The notes under the pieces were generated by a model. The model was not told where the DNA came from and did not search any database. It was given only the letters and a program-made list of their open reading frames with translations. Position numbers and translations under genes: made by a program. From the NCBI GenBank assembly GCA_905250025.1, contig CAJNOJ010000064.1, forward strand, positions 372,001 to 436,000: a DNA stretch of 64,000 nucleotides. Reading direction: 5' to 3'. This stretch comes from Adineta ricciae (lineage: Eukaryota > Rotifera > Eurotatoria > Adinetida > Adinetidae). How positions within the stretch are numbered: position 1 is the stretch's first letter; every line of letters starts with the position of its first letter. This document shows positions 1 through 11,133 of the stretch, piece by piece.

Positions 1-391
1 TCGATGAGAGAGAACAAGAAAAAGATCGAACGATCGTAAATCGTTTGACAGCATATGAATTCTTTCTTTTACGTATTATATTTGACCTCCAGCCAATTCT
101 TTTCTCATGTACTCTGCATATTCTTATGTTTCTCAATCAATAAATGACTCCCACATTAATCAAACAGCACTGTATAGTTAGATTTTCGAACATGTCAAAC
201 TTTACAATTTTACCTTTGTCTGAGAAATGAGTAAAATAATAATGGATGAGACTCAATGTACACGTTGGCAAACGGCGAATATGAGTCATTCTTGACTATG
301 TCAAATACGATGTTTTTCTCTTACTTGTGCAATATCTTCGATATCATTTGCTGCGTTAGCCTTTAAAAACGACTTGGCTTGATCATCAGAT
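1..391. other. left-edge flank without a recognised gene
   Basis: No open frame with protein-like composition is visible here. It is AT-rich sequence upstream of the first metallophosphoesterase gene and probably holds its promoter, but I recognise no specific site. Confidence 0.5.
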
Positions 392-1354
392 ATGTTTAAA
401 ATGAGAACCTATCGATGGTGTTGCTGGTATGAATTCTGCCTGATGCTATTTTATAGAGTGAGGGAAAAAATATTGCTTTTTGGTAGGTGTAGTGTCCCGC
501 GTGTGAAAGATCATCCACGGGCTGTTTTGCACCATTTGACAAATCATCCACTTTATCAACCAGATTCAGAAACTGTGCCATTTAATCCTTCTTCGATTGA
601 AGGTGCTGGAACTGACGATAATCCGTATGTCGTCTATCGAAGTCGTGACTTACTTGGAAGAACAAATCTCAAGCATTTACGTTTTGTTTGCGTATCCGAT
701 ACACACAATCAAATCGACCAGATCTTCATTCCGCATGGCGATGTTTTTATTCACTGTGGTGACGCTGTTTACTATAACACAAGTTCTCGAGACATCGTCA
801 GATTCAATGAATTCATCGGTACATTACCACATAAGTGGAAACTGTTCATTAGCGGTAATCATTGTGTTTGTCTCAATCCTAAGCAGCCAGATCATAGTCA
901 GAAACTGTTGAGTAATATGACATATCTGCAGGATCAATTGATCGATATTGAAGGCGTGCGTATCTATGGGAGTCCATGGCGGCCGAAACGCGGTTGTTTC
1001 TATCGCGCAGAGGCATTCGGCTATGATCCGAAAACCATTGGCCGCGATAAATGGTCAAATATACCGGAAAATATCGATCTTCTCCTGACCCATGGTCCAC
1101 CATACAGTGTTCGAGATTACAACTCGGGCTGTCCGCAATTATTAGATGAAATTGTGACACGAGTACGGCCACGTATTCACATGTTCGGACACATGCATGG
1201 TAGTCGAGGTGCTAGTCTGTATAAAAGTGAAGATAATCAAATATTAGAAGGTGATCATTTTCATTCCGATGCCAACGATATTCTCTTTCTAAATCTTGCT
1301 ATTCATCAAGGAAGACGACTTGGCACAGCGGTCGTTATTGATTATTATTATTGA
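392..1354 (+). CDS. MPPED-type metallophosphoesterase, tandem copy 1
   Basis: Calcineurin-like metallophosphoesterase of the MPPED1/MPPED2 (239FB) family, whose members are cytosolic metal-dependent phosphodiesterases. Metal-site motifs appear in order: SDTH near residue 103, CGDAV near 121, SGNHC near 155, LTHGPP near 234 and FGHMH near 266, followed by the family ending LAIHQG..VIDYYY. The frame reads straight through for 320 residues. However, positions 427-486 look like a 60-nt intron: they start GTATGA and end GGTAG, are a multiple of three and contain no stop. The tandem copy downstream carries an intron at exactly this codon, so the mature protein is probably 300 residues, join(392..426,487..1354). 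In the GNHC motif the family's usual acidic residue after GNH is Cys. Fairly sure of family, unsure of substrate. Confidence 0.85.
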   Translation: MFKMRTYRWCCWYEFCLMLFYRVREKILLFGRCSVPRVKDHPRAVLHHLTNHPLYQPDSETVPFNPSSIEGAGTDDNPYVVYRSRDLLGRTNLKHLRFVCVSDTHNQIDQIFIPHGDVFIHCGDAVYYNTSSRDIVRFNEFIGTLPHKWKLFISGNHCVCLNPKQPDHSQKLLSNMTYLQDQLIDIEGVRIYGSPWRPKRGCFYRAEAFGYDPKTIGRDKWSNIPENIDLLLTHGPPYSVRDYNSGCPQLLDEIVTRVRPRIHMFGHMHGSRGASLYKSEDNQILEGDHFHSDANDILFLNLAIHQGRRLGTAVVIDYYY

Positions 1355-1647
1355 ATTTTCTTGTCGTATGCTTTCTTCCTTTCAAATAAATTCTGTTCAG
1401 ATGGAGCGATCGTCATACTTACTCCATCTTAGTTTGCTTCGATGTCTTCTCTCACGTAATTGGTTGAGTTACCTCAATTGAGACAACGACGATGAGTCAT
1501 ATCGGTTATTTCAGTAGAAAAAAAAGGAAGCGAACTGGATTGATTGATAATAACAAGCGTATCTTCGATTTATTAGCAAAAAGTAGGCAATTACCTAATG
1601 AACTAGACTACTATTCAAACATTCCGCTCGTATTTATTCACTTGTAA

Positions 1648-2623
1648 ATGTTCAAACTATCGACATATCTTTGGTGCTGCTGGTAAAGAGAATTTTTCTT
1701 CAAAAATTTTTCTGACGAGTTCATTTAGTTTACGTGGATGTCATGTACCACGTGTTCGAGGCCATCCACTAGCTGTTCTTCATCATTTAACTGATTTTCC
1801 ACCGAACGAAGACGCTGATATAGTTGTACCATCCCATCTTGACCATCACTATGGAAGCGGAACAGAAGATGATCCGTTTGTTATCTATCGTAACTCAAAT
1901 TTAATTGGACAAACCGATCTTCAACGTCTTCGGCTTGTGTGTATATCTGATACGCATAATGAAATTCATCGAATACATATTCCTGACGGTGATGTTTTTA
2001 TTCATTGTGGTGATGCTGTTCGTTTTCGAACGTGTTCTCGAGATATAAGAGTATTCAATGACTTCGTTGGCACACTTCCTCATAGACACAAGATTTTTAT
2101 TAGTGGCAATCATTGCATCTGTCTTGATCCCGAACATCCTGAACAAACTCAACAGATTCTTAGTAACATGACCTATCTTCAAGATCAACTTATCGATATC
2201 AAAGGTGTACAGATCTACGGTAGTCCTTGGCGACCTAAACGTGGAATAATTTACCCCGCTGAAGCGTTTGGTTACGATCCCCAACTCATACGAGATGATG
2301 TGTGGTCACACATTCCTGAAGATATCGATATTCTTCTTACCCATGGACCACCATACAGCGTTCGTGACTATCATCCATTAACAGCCGAGCGAATTGGTTG
2401 TCCCGGTCTGTTAGATGAAGTTGTTACTAGAGTTCGTCCTCGTATACATCTCTTTGGACACATGCATGAATGTCATGGTGCAAGTTTATATCGAAGCGAA
2501 GATAATCAAACTCTAGAAGGTGAATATTCTCACGACAAATCCAATGAAATTCTTTTTGTTAATCTCGCCATACATCAAGGCAAAACTTTAGGTGAAGCGG
2601 TAGTGATTGATTATTATTACTGA
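1648..2623 (+). CDS. MPPED-type metallophosphoesterase, tandem copy 2
   Basis: Second copy of the same phosphoesterase, head-to-tail with copy 1 after a spacer of about 290 nt. Predicted exons are 1648..1682 and 1729..2623, joined across a 46-nt GT-AG intron with one in-frame stop. The first exon encodes MFKLSTYLWCC, matching MFKMRTYRWCC of copy 1, which fixes the start far upstream of the first ATG of the long frame (1937). Motifs SDTH, CGDAV, SGNHC, LTHGPP and FGHMH are all kept. Predicted length is 309 residues. Copies differ mostly in the N-terminal 90 residues and in an insert after VRDY (present here, missing in copy 1), so they are diverged paralogues, not an assembly duplication. A polyadenylation-like AATAAA lies near 2707. 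Confidence 0.85.
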
Positions 2624-2914
2624 GGAAAACGAAGGAGAGAAAATTTAATTATTTTCATACAATATATTTATATATATGTGTGTGTATGTAAAAATGAAAT
2701 GTATTCAATAAATCAGCAAAGTACATAGGGAGTTTTTCATGTACTCGAGTCACATGTTTTCTTTTTTCATAAATACCATCCTGGTTAGAATAAATAGGTA
2801 ATACATTCGGTTAATAACACAAGAGTAACAAAAAAGAAATGAAGAAAGATATGTGCATATATCACGATGAGCTTATCATCTATCGACATGAGAAGAAAAC
2901 AAAACAAAATAGCT

Positions 2915-3886
2915 CTATTGATACAGAAGGGATGCTTGTAACGCTTCACGCATCATCATTTCTTCGTCTTGTTCATAGTTTACATAAGTATCTAGAAACA
3001 TGAGCAACATAAGACGAGGCAAAGGATGAACAGTTAGGATTTACCATAATCAAATTTATGACGGCTTTTAATGTGCTGATAGACATTAGATGTAACCATG
3101 GTTTTGTCACCCCATGGCATTGAAGAGCAAATCGGACTAGAAGAAAAGAAAATAATGGATGGATATCATGGTTTTGTGATTTTACCAGACGCGACGTTGA
3201 TCTTCTTGTCGGTGTCTTTTCTTAATATGTTGACGAAGATGAGTCAGAGTAAAACTAACAATGAATCGATTCGATAGGAGAGAAAATATATGAGAAATAT
3301 TTGTTTACTTCGCTCTCGGACAGAATGGACATTGAAACGTGGAACGATTTTCACCTTCTTGTGCTTTTTGTAAGGCTTTTGCTTGAGAATCTGATAATTC
3401 TCTGTCAAGATTCGCAGGTTTCGTGTCTGAATTATCTTTTGCATAATGTTGTCTTATTGGTGTACAAATTTCTAAATGTTTCCTCAACTGTGTCAATGTA
3501 CATACTACTGTACAATTCGGACATTTCGTTTCCAAGGTATCTAATTGATTTTCTAGTTCACGATACCGTACGTAACCCAGTGATTCTTTTCGGCAAATCG
3601 CACAAGTAAATATTTGATTCGGCTGGTGAATATGAGATGAATGACTAAAACTTCCACTTCGAAACGATGAGAGTGGATTGGATTCGGTGGATGAACTGCA
3701 GAAACCGTTTTTCTTTAAACCAATTACACAATTTTGACAGTAGGTGTGTGGACAAGATAGACTGACCGGGATATGGAATATCTCACGACCTAAACACAGC
3801 GATGAAAACAGTCTCCAAGAATATGAAAAAAGTGACTTACAAATACTGCAAGTAAAATCATCTAAATTAACCGATGTTGTCTCCAT
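2915..3886 (-). CDS. RNF114/RNF125-type RING E3 ubiquitin ligase
   Basis: Predicted five exons: complement(2915..2991, 3045..3136, 3186..3254, 3309..3789, 3841..3886), 254 residues. After splicing, a C3HC4 RING starts near residue 13 (CSICREIF, CPHTYCQNC, then CAICRKE). A C2HC finger follows (KCPNC...HLEIC), then two C2H2-type fingers (QCPFC...HLRQHIKKRH and CPICSSMPWGD...HIKSRH). The tail EEMMMREALQASLLYQ resembles a ubiquitin-interacting motif. This order is that of RNF114, RNF125, RNF138 and RNF166, RING ligases acting in ubiquitin signalling. The first intron (3790-3840, 51 nt, GTAAGT...TTTAG) is a multiple of three without a stop, so an unspliced reading breaks the RING. The other introns are 49-54 nt. 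The substrate is unknown. Confidence 0.85.
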
Positions 3887-5245
3887 GTGTTTGATTGTTT
3901 TGAAAAAGATATAATAAATCTTGAAACGGAGAGAAAAAAAGAACGTTTGGTTTCACATGATCGATTGCATGACTGCAGAAAAAAAATCATTCAGGTGATT
4001 CTTTTTCTCTGTGCTTTATTTTGTTATTTTGGTCAAGGTGGTGATATGAATCTATATAAATATGTGTACGTGTGATAATGACTAGTCTCGGGCGAATCCG
4101 TTTGTTGAAAAAACTACGAGTATGTTTTATTTAGCTTTGATATATGAAGAACAGATGACTTCCACCCATCGTCGTCTTTCTCTTCTCTATCAATTGATAT
4201 CGCTAGACATTTGAGTAGATTTGGCAGTGCATCAGATAAGCAATAGTTGATCAATATCTAAATAAAGTTTCAAATCGTCGTTGAAGAAAAACGAAGTCTA
4301 GTTTTACTTCGAAGGATTGTTTTCCCATGATAATCAAATCTTATTTTCAATAACAGAAAGAAACGCGTTTCGACGTAGGTGGATATACAACTCGTTTGGC
4401 CGAGATTATTTTCTTAGAAAGTCTATCTTGAGAAGGATATCCAATTCAGTATCAACCGTTCTATACGTTTGCATTCAATCTGAAGTGTGTCATAATATTT
4501 TCATGTTTATTATTCAGTGCTACAGACGTTTCATCTAAACATAGGAAGGAAAAACAGAAATTATCTTTTGCAAATCAACTATTTTAGGGGTATCTACGAT
4601 CTTTTTTTTACAAACGGACAAGTACGGATGCAATTAGAGCGTTTCGTTTCCTTAACAAAACGTCGGAGGGCAAAGATTTGACTACGAATGTTTCTATTTG
4701 ATCATAAGAGAGCTATATGTGAAAGCAGTCATGCTAATTAGATAATAGTTCATTGTTCAATGACCTTGTCACAAACGTACTATTAGTTCGATGGAACTAC
4801 CTATTATTATGACGGTGTTCGTCGAGAATAAACGACGTTATTTTTAGTCGGGTTTTCTGTTCTCAGGAAAGAAAATCGTGTCTTAATCCATCTGACAACA
4901 TCTATGTATGTCTTATCTTGTCTAAGGCGGATAGATATTTCAACTGTTGTTATATTATTTTTTCCCATTTACTGTTGACAGCGGGTTGAATTGTTCGAGA
5001 AAACGTGTCACTGGTGTGTCTTCATCTCATTTAGTCTATCGTGATGTCCTCTGATGTGAGAAGACATAACTGAACACTTGAGGAAAGAGTTTCTTCGATA
5101 TGCTTTTTTATTACACTAGATGATTAATCAAAAAAAGAAGAAGAAAAAGGAAAGGCGATAGATAGTTTCTTCTCGTTTTAGAGTTCGCCAGTAGATTATT
5201 CTTTTTGACTACAACATCAACGATTGTGCTTCCTAATGATCTTCA
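3887..5245. other. intergenic, between divergent RING ligase and GPCR genes
   Basis: About 1.36 kb between two divergently oriented genes, so it should contain both promoters. Short frames here have no protein-like pattern. I see no repeat, RNA gene or recognisable site. Confidence 0.4.
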
Positions 5246-6822
5246 ATGAAAGCAAATGGTTCGTTTGATGATAGTTGGTTGATTATTGCCATTGTACAAC
5301 AAAGTCCCGATCAATTGTTACCGACAGTCTACCAGTGGTCTGCACTGTTTCTACTGTTTTTCTCAATTATCGGTATTCTTGGAAATCTACTTGTGTGCTT
5401 AGCTATCGGAACCGAACGACGATTACACAATCCGACAAATTGGTATATCTTTTCCCTAGCTCTTGCTGATATGTTGATTTCAGGTTTTGTAATTCCCTTG
5501 GCTACTGTTAAGGAATTTACCGGTAAAACGATTGCGTTCGAATTTCACGAAGCTTATCTTGTTCTGTTGCAGGATATTGGAAACTAGGACGCGTAGTATG
5601 TGACCTATGGATATTTCTCGATGTTTGTTCCTGTACATCTTCCATTATGCATATTGTTGTCATATCAATCGATCGATATCTAGCTATTGAAGATCCACTC
5701 AAAGTTCGTTCACGTCAAAAGAAATACCAAATTTGTTTCTTTATAACGGTTATCTGGTTGATGGCTATCTTTCTCTCGTCGCCAATGATTGTGCTCGGTG
5801 CTTTGAATCCGTATAATACCATTGTCAATGGTCAGTGCTTGATAAATAATCGAATCTTTGTTATCTACGGTAGTGTTGTTTCGTTTGTTATTCCATTGAT
5901 CATTGTTATTATGATGTACGCCTTGACTGTACGTCGGTTAAAGAAACAAATTAAACAATGTCAAACGCATTTTGCTCAAGAGCAGATTGCTAATACAATT
6001 AATCTTGTTAGTAAACCATTTCTACAACAAAAAGCGACTAGTCAAACGTTCCTGAACGCCTCATCTCAATCGCTAATGATTCCAGCAATTGAAATGAAAC
6101 GCAGGCGTCTACAAACACAAGAAACGAGTTTCGATATAAGCGATGATGGTTCAAACAATATCTCCATCGATCAAAATCGATCTGCATTTGGAAAACGAAA
6201 CAAAACGGTTCACTCGTTCGTCGATAACGACTACACATGTCCGAAGAATCCATTCTGTGAATTGAAATGTTCATGTCATCAGCCGAAAGCAATCCTACGC
6301 GCGAATCCATCGCGAAAACCTCGACCAACTTCATTGCCTGTACCGATCCTTCCGCATCAATCATCTCTCTCATCACTTCAATCGGTAAAACGACCACACA
6401 ATCGATTTCTATTCATTTCGAGTCTCGCTACAAACCGCACGAGGTCGTCGGCCGTTCGGAATGAACAGAAAGCTGTGAAAGTTCTCGGTGTTGTGTTTGT
6501 CATCTTTGTCATAGCTTGGTTTCCATTTTGTATATTAAATATCCTACGTGCGGTTTGCAAACGTTGTTCTATCAACGAACATCTACTGAATGGTTTCGTT
6601 TGGCTTGGCTACGTTTCAGCAGCTATTAATCCAATTGTTTATACGATGTTCAATCGGCATTTTCGCTCGAAATTTCTCGCACTACTAAAATGTCAATGTT
6701 TATTATCAAAGCGTCGACGAGAACAACTTGCTCAGTCGCAGAGACACTCATCCATTCAAACATCGAGAATTTATCGACCAAATGATTTCTTACAGGCCGA
6801 TATGCGACGCTTTCATGCTTAG
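5246..6822 (+). CDS. aminergic (serotonin-receptor-like) class A GPCR
   Basis: Seven-transmembrane rhodopsin-family receptor of 508 residues, exons 5246..5522 and 5573..6822 with a 50-nt intron after TM2. Visible hallmarks are GNLLVCLAI in TM1, LALADMLIS in TM2, the amine-binding Asp context FLDVCSCTSSI in TM3, SIDRYLAI at the TM3 end, FVIAWFPFCILNIL in TM6 and NPIVYTMFN in TM7. TM4-TM5 and the KAVKVLGVVF start of TM6 read most like 5-HT2 receptors, but octopamine or dopamine receptors cannot be excluded. The third cytoplasmic loop is very long (roughly residues 190-400), basic and Ser/Thr-rich, with a short Cys cluster. The N-terminus carries NGS, a possible glycosylation site. It is expected in the plasma membrane coupling to G proteins. 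Confidence 0.88.
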
Positions 6823-7779
6823 AACTGAACTTTAACATCGTACATTATGTTTTCTTTCTATTTAATACAAAAAGAAAAACGGAAATGGATGTTTAAGTGT
6901 GTCATACAAGTACGCTAGTTCTTCACAAAAGTATCGTCTAAGTCGGCTTGACGAGTATTTCAGAAATAAAATGTTTCTTTTTATCTTAATATATCACTCG
7001 TCATTGGGTTCCGTCATTTCTATTCGGGATATACCATTTTACTGCCAGGAATGATAATGGACATTAACACATGTATGAAAACGAAGTGTAATTCCCATTT
7101 GCCAGCGTATCTTTCATCGTCAGATAATTTATCTTAGCGGACACAGACTGTCAAGGAGCAGAAAACGACTTACCTAAAAAGAAGTACGAATGCTGATGGA
7201 TAGGAACCGAATTGGATGTATTTTCGATTTGTTTTATTTGCTTAGATTTATTGTTCGACGATCTAAATCAATAAAAACAGGCAAATAAGCATCGAGACGA
7301 AGCAATACATACCATTTTTGTTGTTGGAAGAAAATCTACAGGAAATACAAAAAAAAATTTTTTTCAATGAGTTCACTTGGATTTGACCAATGGCAAAATC
7401 AATCACAAGTGCGACATCCATAAAGCATACAGATGATGCTAGAGTGTAGATTCGTTTGAAAAAACAAATGATTCGGCCGGGAGAAGATGGATTCGTTTGA
7501 ATTTGTTGCCAATTAATGATCAGATTCATTTAATACGTCTCGGAAACGAAATGGTCATGAAAAATGTGGGAAGACAGAAACGAAATGCAATGTACTGGAA
7601 CGAAGGATGTTTCATCTAATTAATTGATCGTTACAAACAATGATTGGGTGGATCTAAAACGTGTCGACTCGCTTTGATGTCGAATGACGTTCTTCAAATT
7701 ACGAAAGTCATGGTAAAACGAAGAGTGCAAAGATAACAATAGTATATTCATCTTTTTACGCTGTTATTCGCCATCAAAC
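6823..7779. other. intergenic
   Basis: About 960 nt between two plus-strand genes. Short frames on either strand lack homology that I recognise. It presumably holds the GPCR 3' end and the promoter of the acyltransferase. Confidence 0.4.
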
Positions 7780-8964
7780 ATGGATGGTTATTATTGGTCA
7801 AGTCTACTTTCAATAACGTTGCTTTTAGTCGTTTCAACTTATTCATTATCGCCGATTATTTTCGTTCCGGGAAGTTTTTGTAGTCTGCTGGAAGTACGGA
7901 TCAATACAACTGTTCAGACATCTTGTCCAAAATCGTTGCACAATCGATGGATGCTTCTCTGGTTAAATTTACGTTTTGTCGAACCAGATCTTCTTTCATG
8001 TTACCATCACGTCTTCAATTTTGTTTACAATACGCCATCAAAGATATTCGAGAGTCCATCGGGTGTTGAAACACGCCTCGTACCCAATTCGATGAATGGA
8101 TCATTTCTGAATGGCCTTCTGTGGGAATACATTCAATTAGATAAACTTTTCTTTCATTTTACTGAGATACATAAGTATACCGACGGACACAATCTTCGGT
8201 CGATTCCTTATGATTTTCGGCGAGGTTCAAACCAGTCATTAGTTTCATTTAGCCGGAATCTACAAGACTTAATTGAATTAACCTATTACGAAAATATGAA
8301 TAAAAGTGTTAGCTTAATTAGTCATAGTACCGGTGGATCAATGACATTGTACTTTCTAACGCAGCAAACACAAACATGGAAAGATCAATATGTTCATAGT
8401 TGGATTTCATTGAGTGGAAATATTGCAGGTGAAGTCGATAACATCGAAAATGTTCTTCGCGGTTTTTTATCGCCAGTAGTTACACGTGATGTTATACAAT
8501 CATGGGATTTTTTTGCTTGGCGTCTTCCAGAGCCGATGATCTACGGTTCACAACGAATCATCGTTCAAACACCTTCGAAGAATTATACATCCTATGATAT
8601 GCAGCAACTTCTGTATGACTCAAATGCAACAGCATTGGCGCAAATCTATTCCCAAACATCGAGTATTTTGAGATCGTTACCACCGCCTAACGTCGATACG
8701 TATTGTTACTATGGCGCGAATATTTCCACTGCTGTCGGCTATGTACTAAAGTCGGATCGATTGGAAGATGGAAAATTAGAAACAGTTTATGGCTGGGGCG
8801 ATGGAGAGCAAGATGATACCACAAATATGTCCTGCCAACTATGGAATACAACTATGGATAGGAAATATAAACTAACGTTAAAAGGATTCGACCGTGTGAG
8901 TCACCTCGAACTTGTCGGCAATGAACGAGTTTTGAAAGAAATTGATAAAATTGTTTTGGCATAA
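7780..8964 (+). CDS. secreted LCAT/PLA2G15-family acyltransferase or phospholipase
   Basis: Single-exon 394-residue protein with an N-terminal signal peptide (hydrophobic stretch at about residues 8-24), followed at once by the mature-start motif PIIFVPGSF typical of the lecithin:cholesterol acyltransferase family. The nucleophile elbow is SHSTGGS near residue 184, with Ser flanked by Gly as in the family. Candidate acid and base partners are the GWGDGEQDD segment near residue 338 and the His of DRVSHLEL near 374. Family members transfer or release fatty acyl chains from phospholipids in lysosome or extracellular space. Several N-x-S/T sites support secretion. The DFRRG segment and ISLSGNIAG match the family core. 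Whether this is an LCAT-like acyltransferase or a lysosomal PLA2G15-like enzyme cannot be told from sequence alone. Confidence 0.82.
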   Translation: MDGYYWSSLLSITLLLVVSTYSLSPIIFVPGSFCSLLEVRINTTVQTSCPKSLHNRWMLLWLNLRFVEPDLLSCYHHVFNFVYNTPSKIFESPSGVETRLVPNSMNGSFLNGLLWEYIQLDKLFFHFTEIHKYTDGHNLRSIPYDFRRGSNQSLVSFSRNLQDLIELTYYENMNKSVSLISHSTGGSMTLYFLTQQTQTWKDQYVHSWISLSGNIAGEVDNIENVLRGFLSPVVTRDVIQSWDFFAWRLPEPMIYGSQRIIVQTPSKNYTSYDMQQLLYDSNATALAQIYSQTSSILRSLPPPNVDTYCYYGANISTAVGYVLKSDRLEDGKLETVYGWGDGEQDDTTNMSCQLWNTTMDRKYKLTLKGFDRVSHLELVGNERVLKEIDKIVLA

Positions 8965-9103
8965 AACTCGGTGAACTTTTCATAAGCTGTACGTGTGTAG
9001 CTTTGACATTCGATTCGATTTCTTAAGTCATTTATTCAGAATGCATAACAATCTGAAAGGTAAACGGTATTTGTCCGTCGGAAATCATACAAATTGAAAA
9101 GCG

Positions 9104-9987
9104 TTGATTAACAGGTTTAATTCATACCTTTATCATCGCTATTCTCGTCGTGTTCTATTTTTCTGCTTCATCATTTTCCTATTCATCTACTTGATATTCA
9201 AACATACCAGACATGATCCTGTAAAAGTGAACACTAGAGATGTTATTCTAAGACAAGCAAAAGGTAATTTTCAAGTGCCAATTCATTCATCATTGTTAAT
9301 CTTCGATCGTATAATTATCTATCGCTCCGGTATATTTCTACACGATGGTCAGGTGTTTTGAATTACCTACATTGTGCACTGGTCAGCACAGGTTTCGATT
9401 CATTCCTATAAACTGTTCTCGTTAAATCACTTTGGAAGGTACCTATTTTGAGAAAGTACAAGCTTGGAGATTATTTGCTGGTTGAATTGTTGTTTAGGTG
9501 CTCGATTTGAACGTTCCGCACTTGCGAATCAATATCACATGAATGTCATTTAAGTAGTGTCGAGTGCCTACGCTCGAGATCTGTATTTGGCTACGGGAAA
9601 GCAAGTACTCGCCTTTTCGCCTATCAAAATGATTCAAAAGATTGTACCCAGAAAGGGAGTGAGGGCCTGAAAAAGAGAGAAAACTTAATTATGATCGATA
9701 ATAATCCGTTTTTTCCTTGCTGTTTACAAACAAGTCTTTCCGAACTTCCACTCAAACTGAAAACCGATACCAACCCAGATGTCGTTGGTGTTGTCTTCGA
9801 AGTAAACGAAAGTCAATTTATCATGTCAATTGATCCAAGAAATAGAATAATCGATGAGCAGTTGTTTCACATACGCGTACATCTACTTGAAAGTCGTCCA
9901 TCCCTGACATTAGCAAATTCTTGCTTCGGATCAGTAGCACAAGAGAACAGTGATGCAGCTGTCTGGAAAATTAATGCATTTAACTAG
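9104..9987 (+). pseudogene. coding-like debris, possibly a decayed membrane-anchored protein gene
   Basis: The frame starting at 9107 encodes a basic N-terminus followed by a strong hydrophobic anchor (about residues 16-32), like a type II membrane protein. Coding-like text continues as short pieces with stops between them (around 9361-9560). A second open piece at 9691-9987 encodes about 98 residues of unknown type. I could not join these into one frame with plausible short introns, because in-frame stops remain near 9412 and 9552. I do not recognise the family. It may be a decayed gene, or a gene with exons I failed to place. Confidence 0.3.
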
Positions 9988-11133
9988 TTCTCATCGATAT
10001 CCTCATCGTATATCTTGAAAGAAGTCGCCAAATGTCAATCGCTTCTTGAACTACCATTAGTGAATATATACAGATATGTAAAGCGAACGAATAGAAAGAC
10101 TACGAGAAAGGAGTTCGATTAGCGTCGACAATATATACCACGCAACGACATAAAGTTATGCAAACCATGCTACCACAGACTGTACTTCATTTTTTTACAC
10201 TCATGAATGTATTCGAGTCGATTTATTTGAAGTTGAATGTTGAAGTTGAACGAAATCCCTGTGCGTTTGTTTTTTAGTTTGTCAATAAATCATTTGATTT
10301 GCCTGACAAGAAATTTTGCTGGGATAATGTGAACAGTTCATTTTTCATTCTGTGCGCCATGATGAATAATGAAACAAATACTCCCACTAATCGTCACTCA
10401 TGATGCATCAAGCAATGTGGATGAAAAAGTATGTAACCATCAAGTTCATACTTGAATAAAAACGGCTTAATTCAAAATGCGTGCTTTTCCCTACAACATA
10501 GAGTTAAAAGTAATAATTTTTGTCAGATGTTGGATACAATAATTGTTGATTCAAGCGTCAGTTATATAGAACAGCTTTTTCTCGGCATGTTTGTTAGATA
10601 GAATTGTTGGTTTGAATTATAATTAAAGGAACGTCATGATTTTCAAAAAGAATTTCTTTCTCTTACTCGCAGTGCTGTGAATTCCACCAAGGGATCGATG
10701 AATTTCATCAAAATTAGCTCAAAATCAAGTTCGTCGCCTTCTCTTCTCTCTAGCACAATTGTCAATTTCCCTTGTCACTCGATCTAATCACTGTTGAACA
10801 AACAAGTCATTCTCTCCAAGAGAAGGAAAAAGCCAGCACGCGAGTGTTATTTTTCTCTTAAGATATGAAAAGATTTTCATTTGTTAATGATAGGATTAGA
10901 ATTGCTTATAGTTCTTGTCTTAAACATTACGAGATTACAGACAAATACTTTCATTCAGTGTTTAATCGACGAGAAAGCTTTGCATGCTGACTGAGATCTC
11001 CGAGGAATGCCTACGCGTTTTCAATCAGTTAAACTATGTATAACATTTTCTCATTTCTCTATTTTTCCCCGAGGAAACATGTTGCATTCGTTTCTTTTAG
11101 AATCACATTACTAACTTCAATAGGAAACGACTC
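9988..11133. other. intergenic
   Basis: About 1.15 kb with no convincing coding frame on either strand and no recognised repeat or RNA gene. It lies upstream of the claudin-like gene. Confidence 0.4.
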
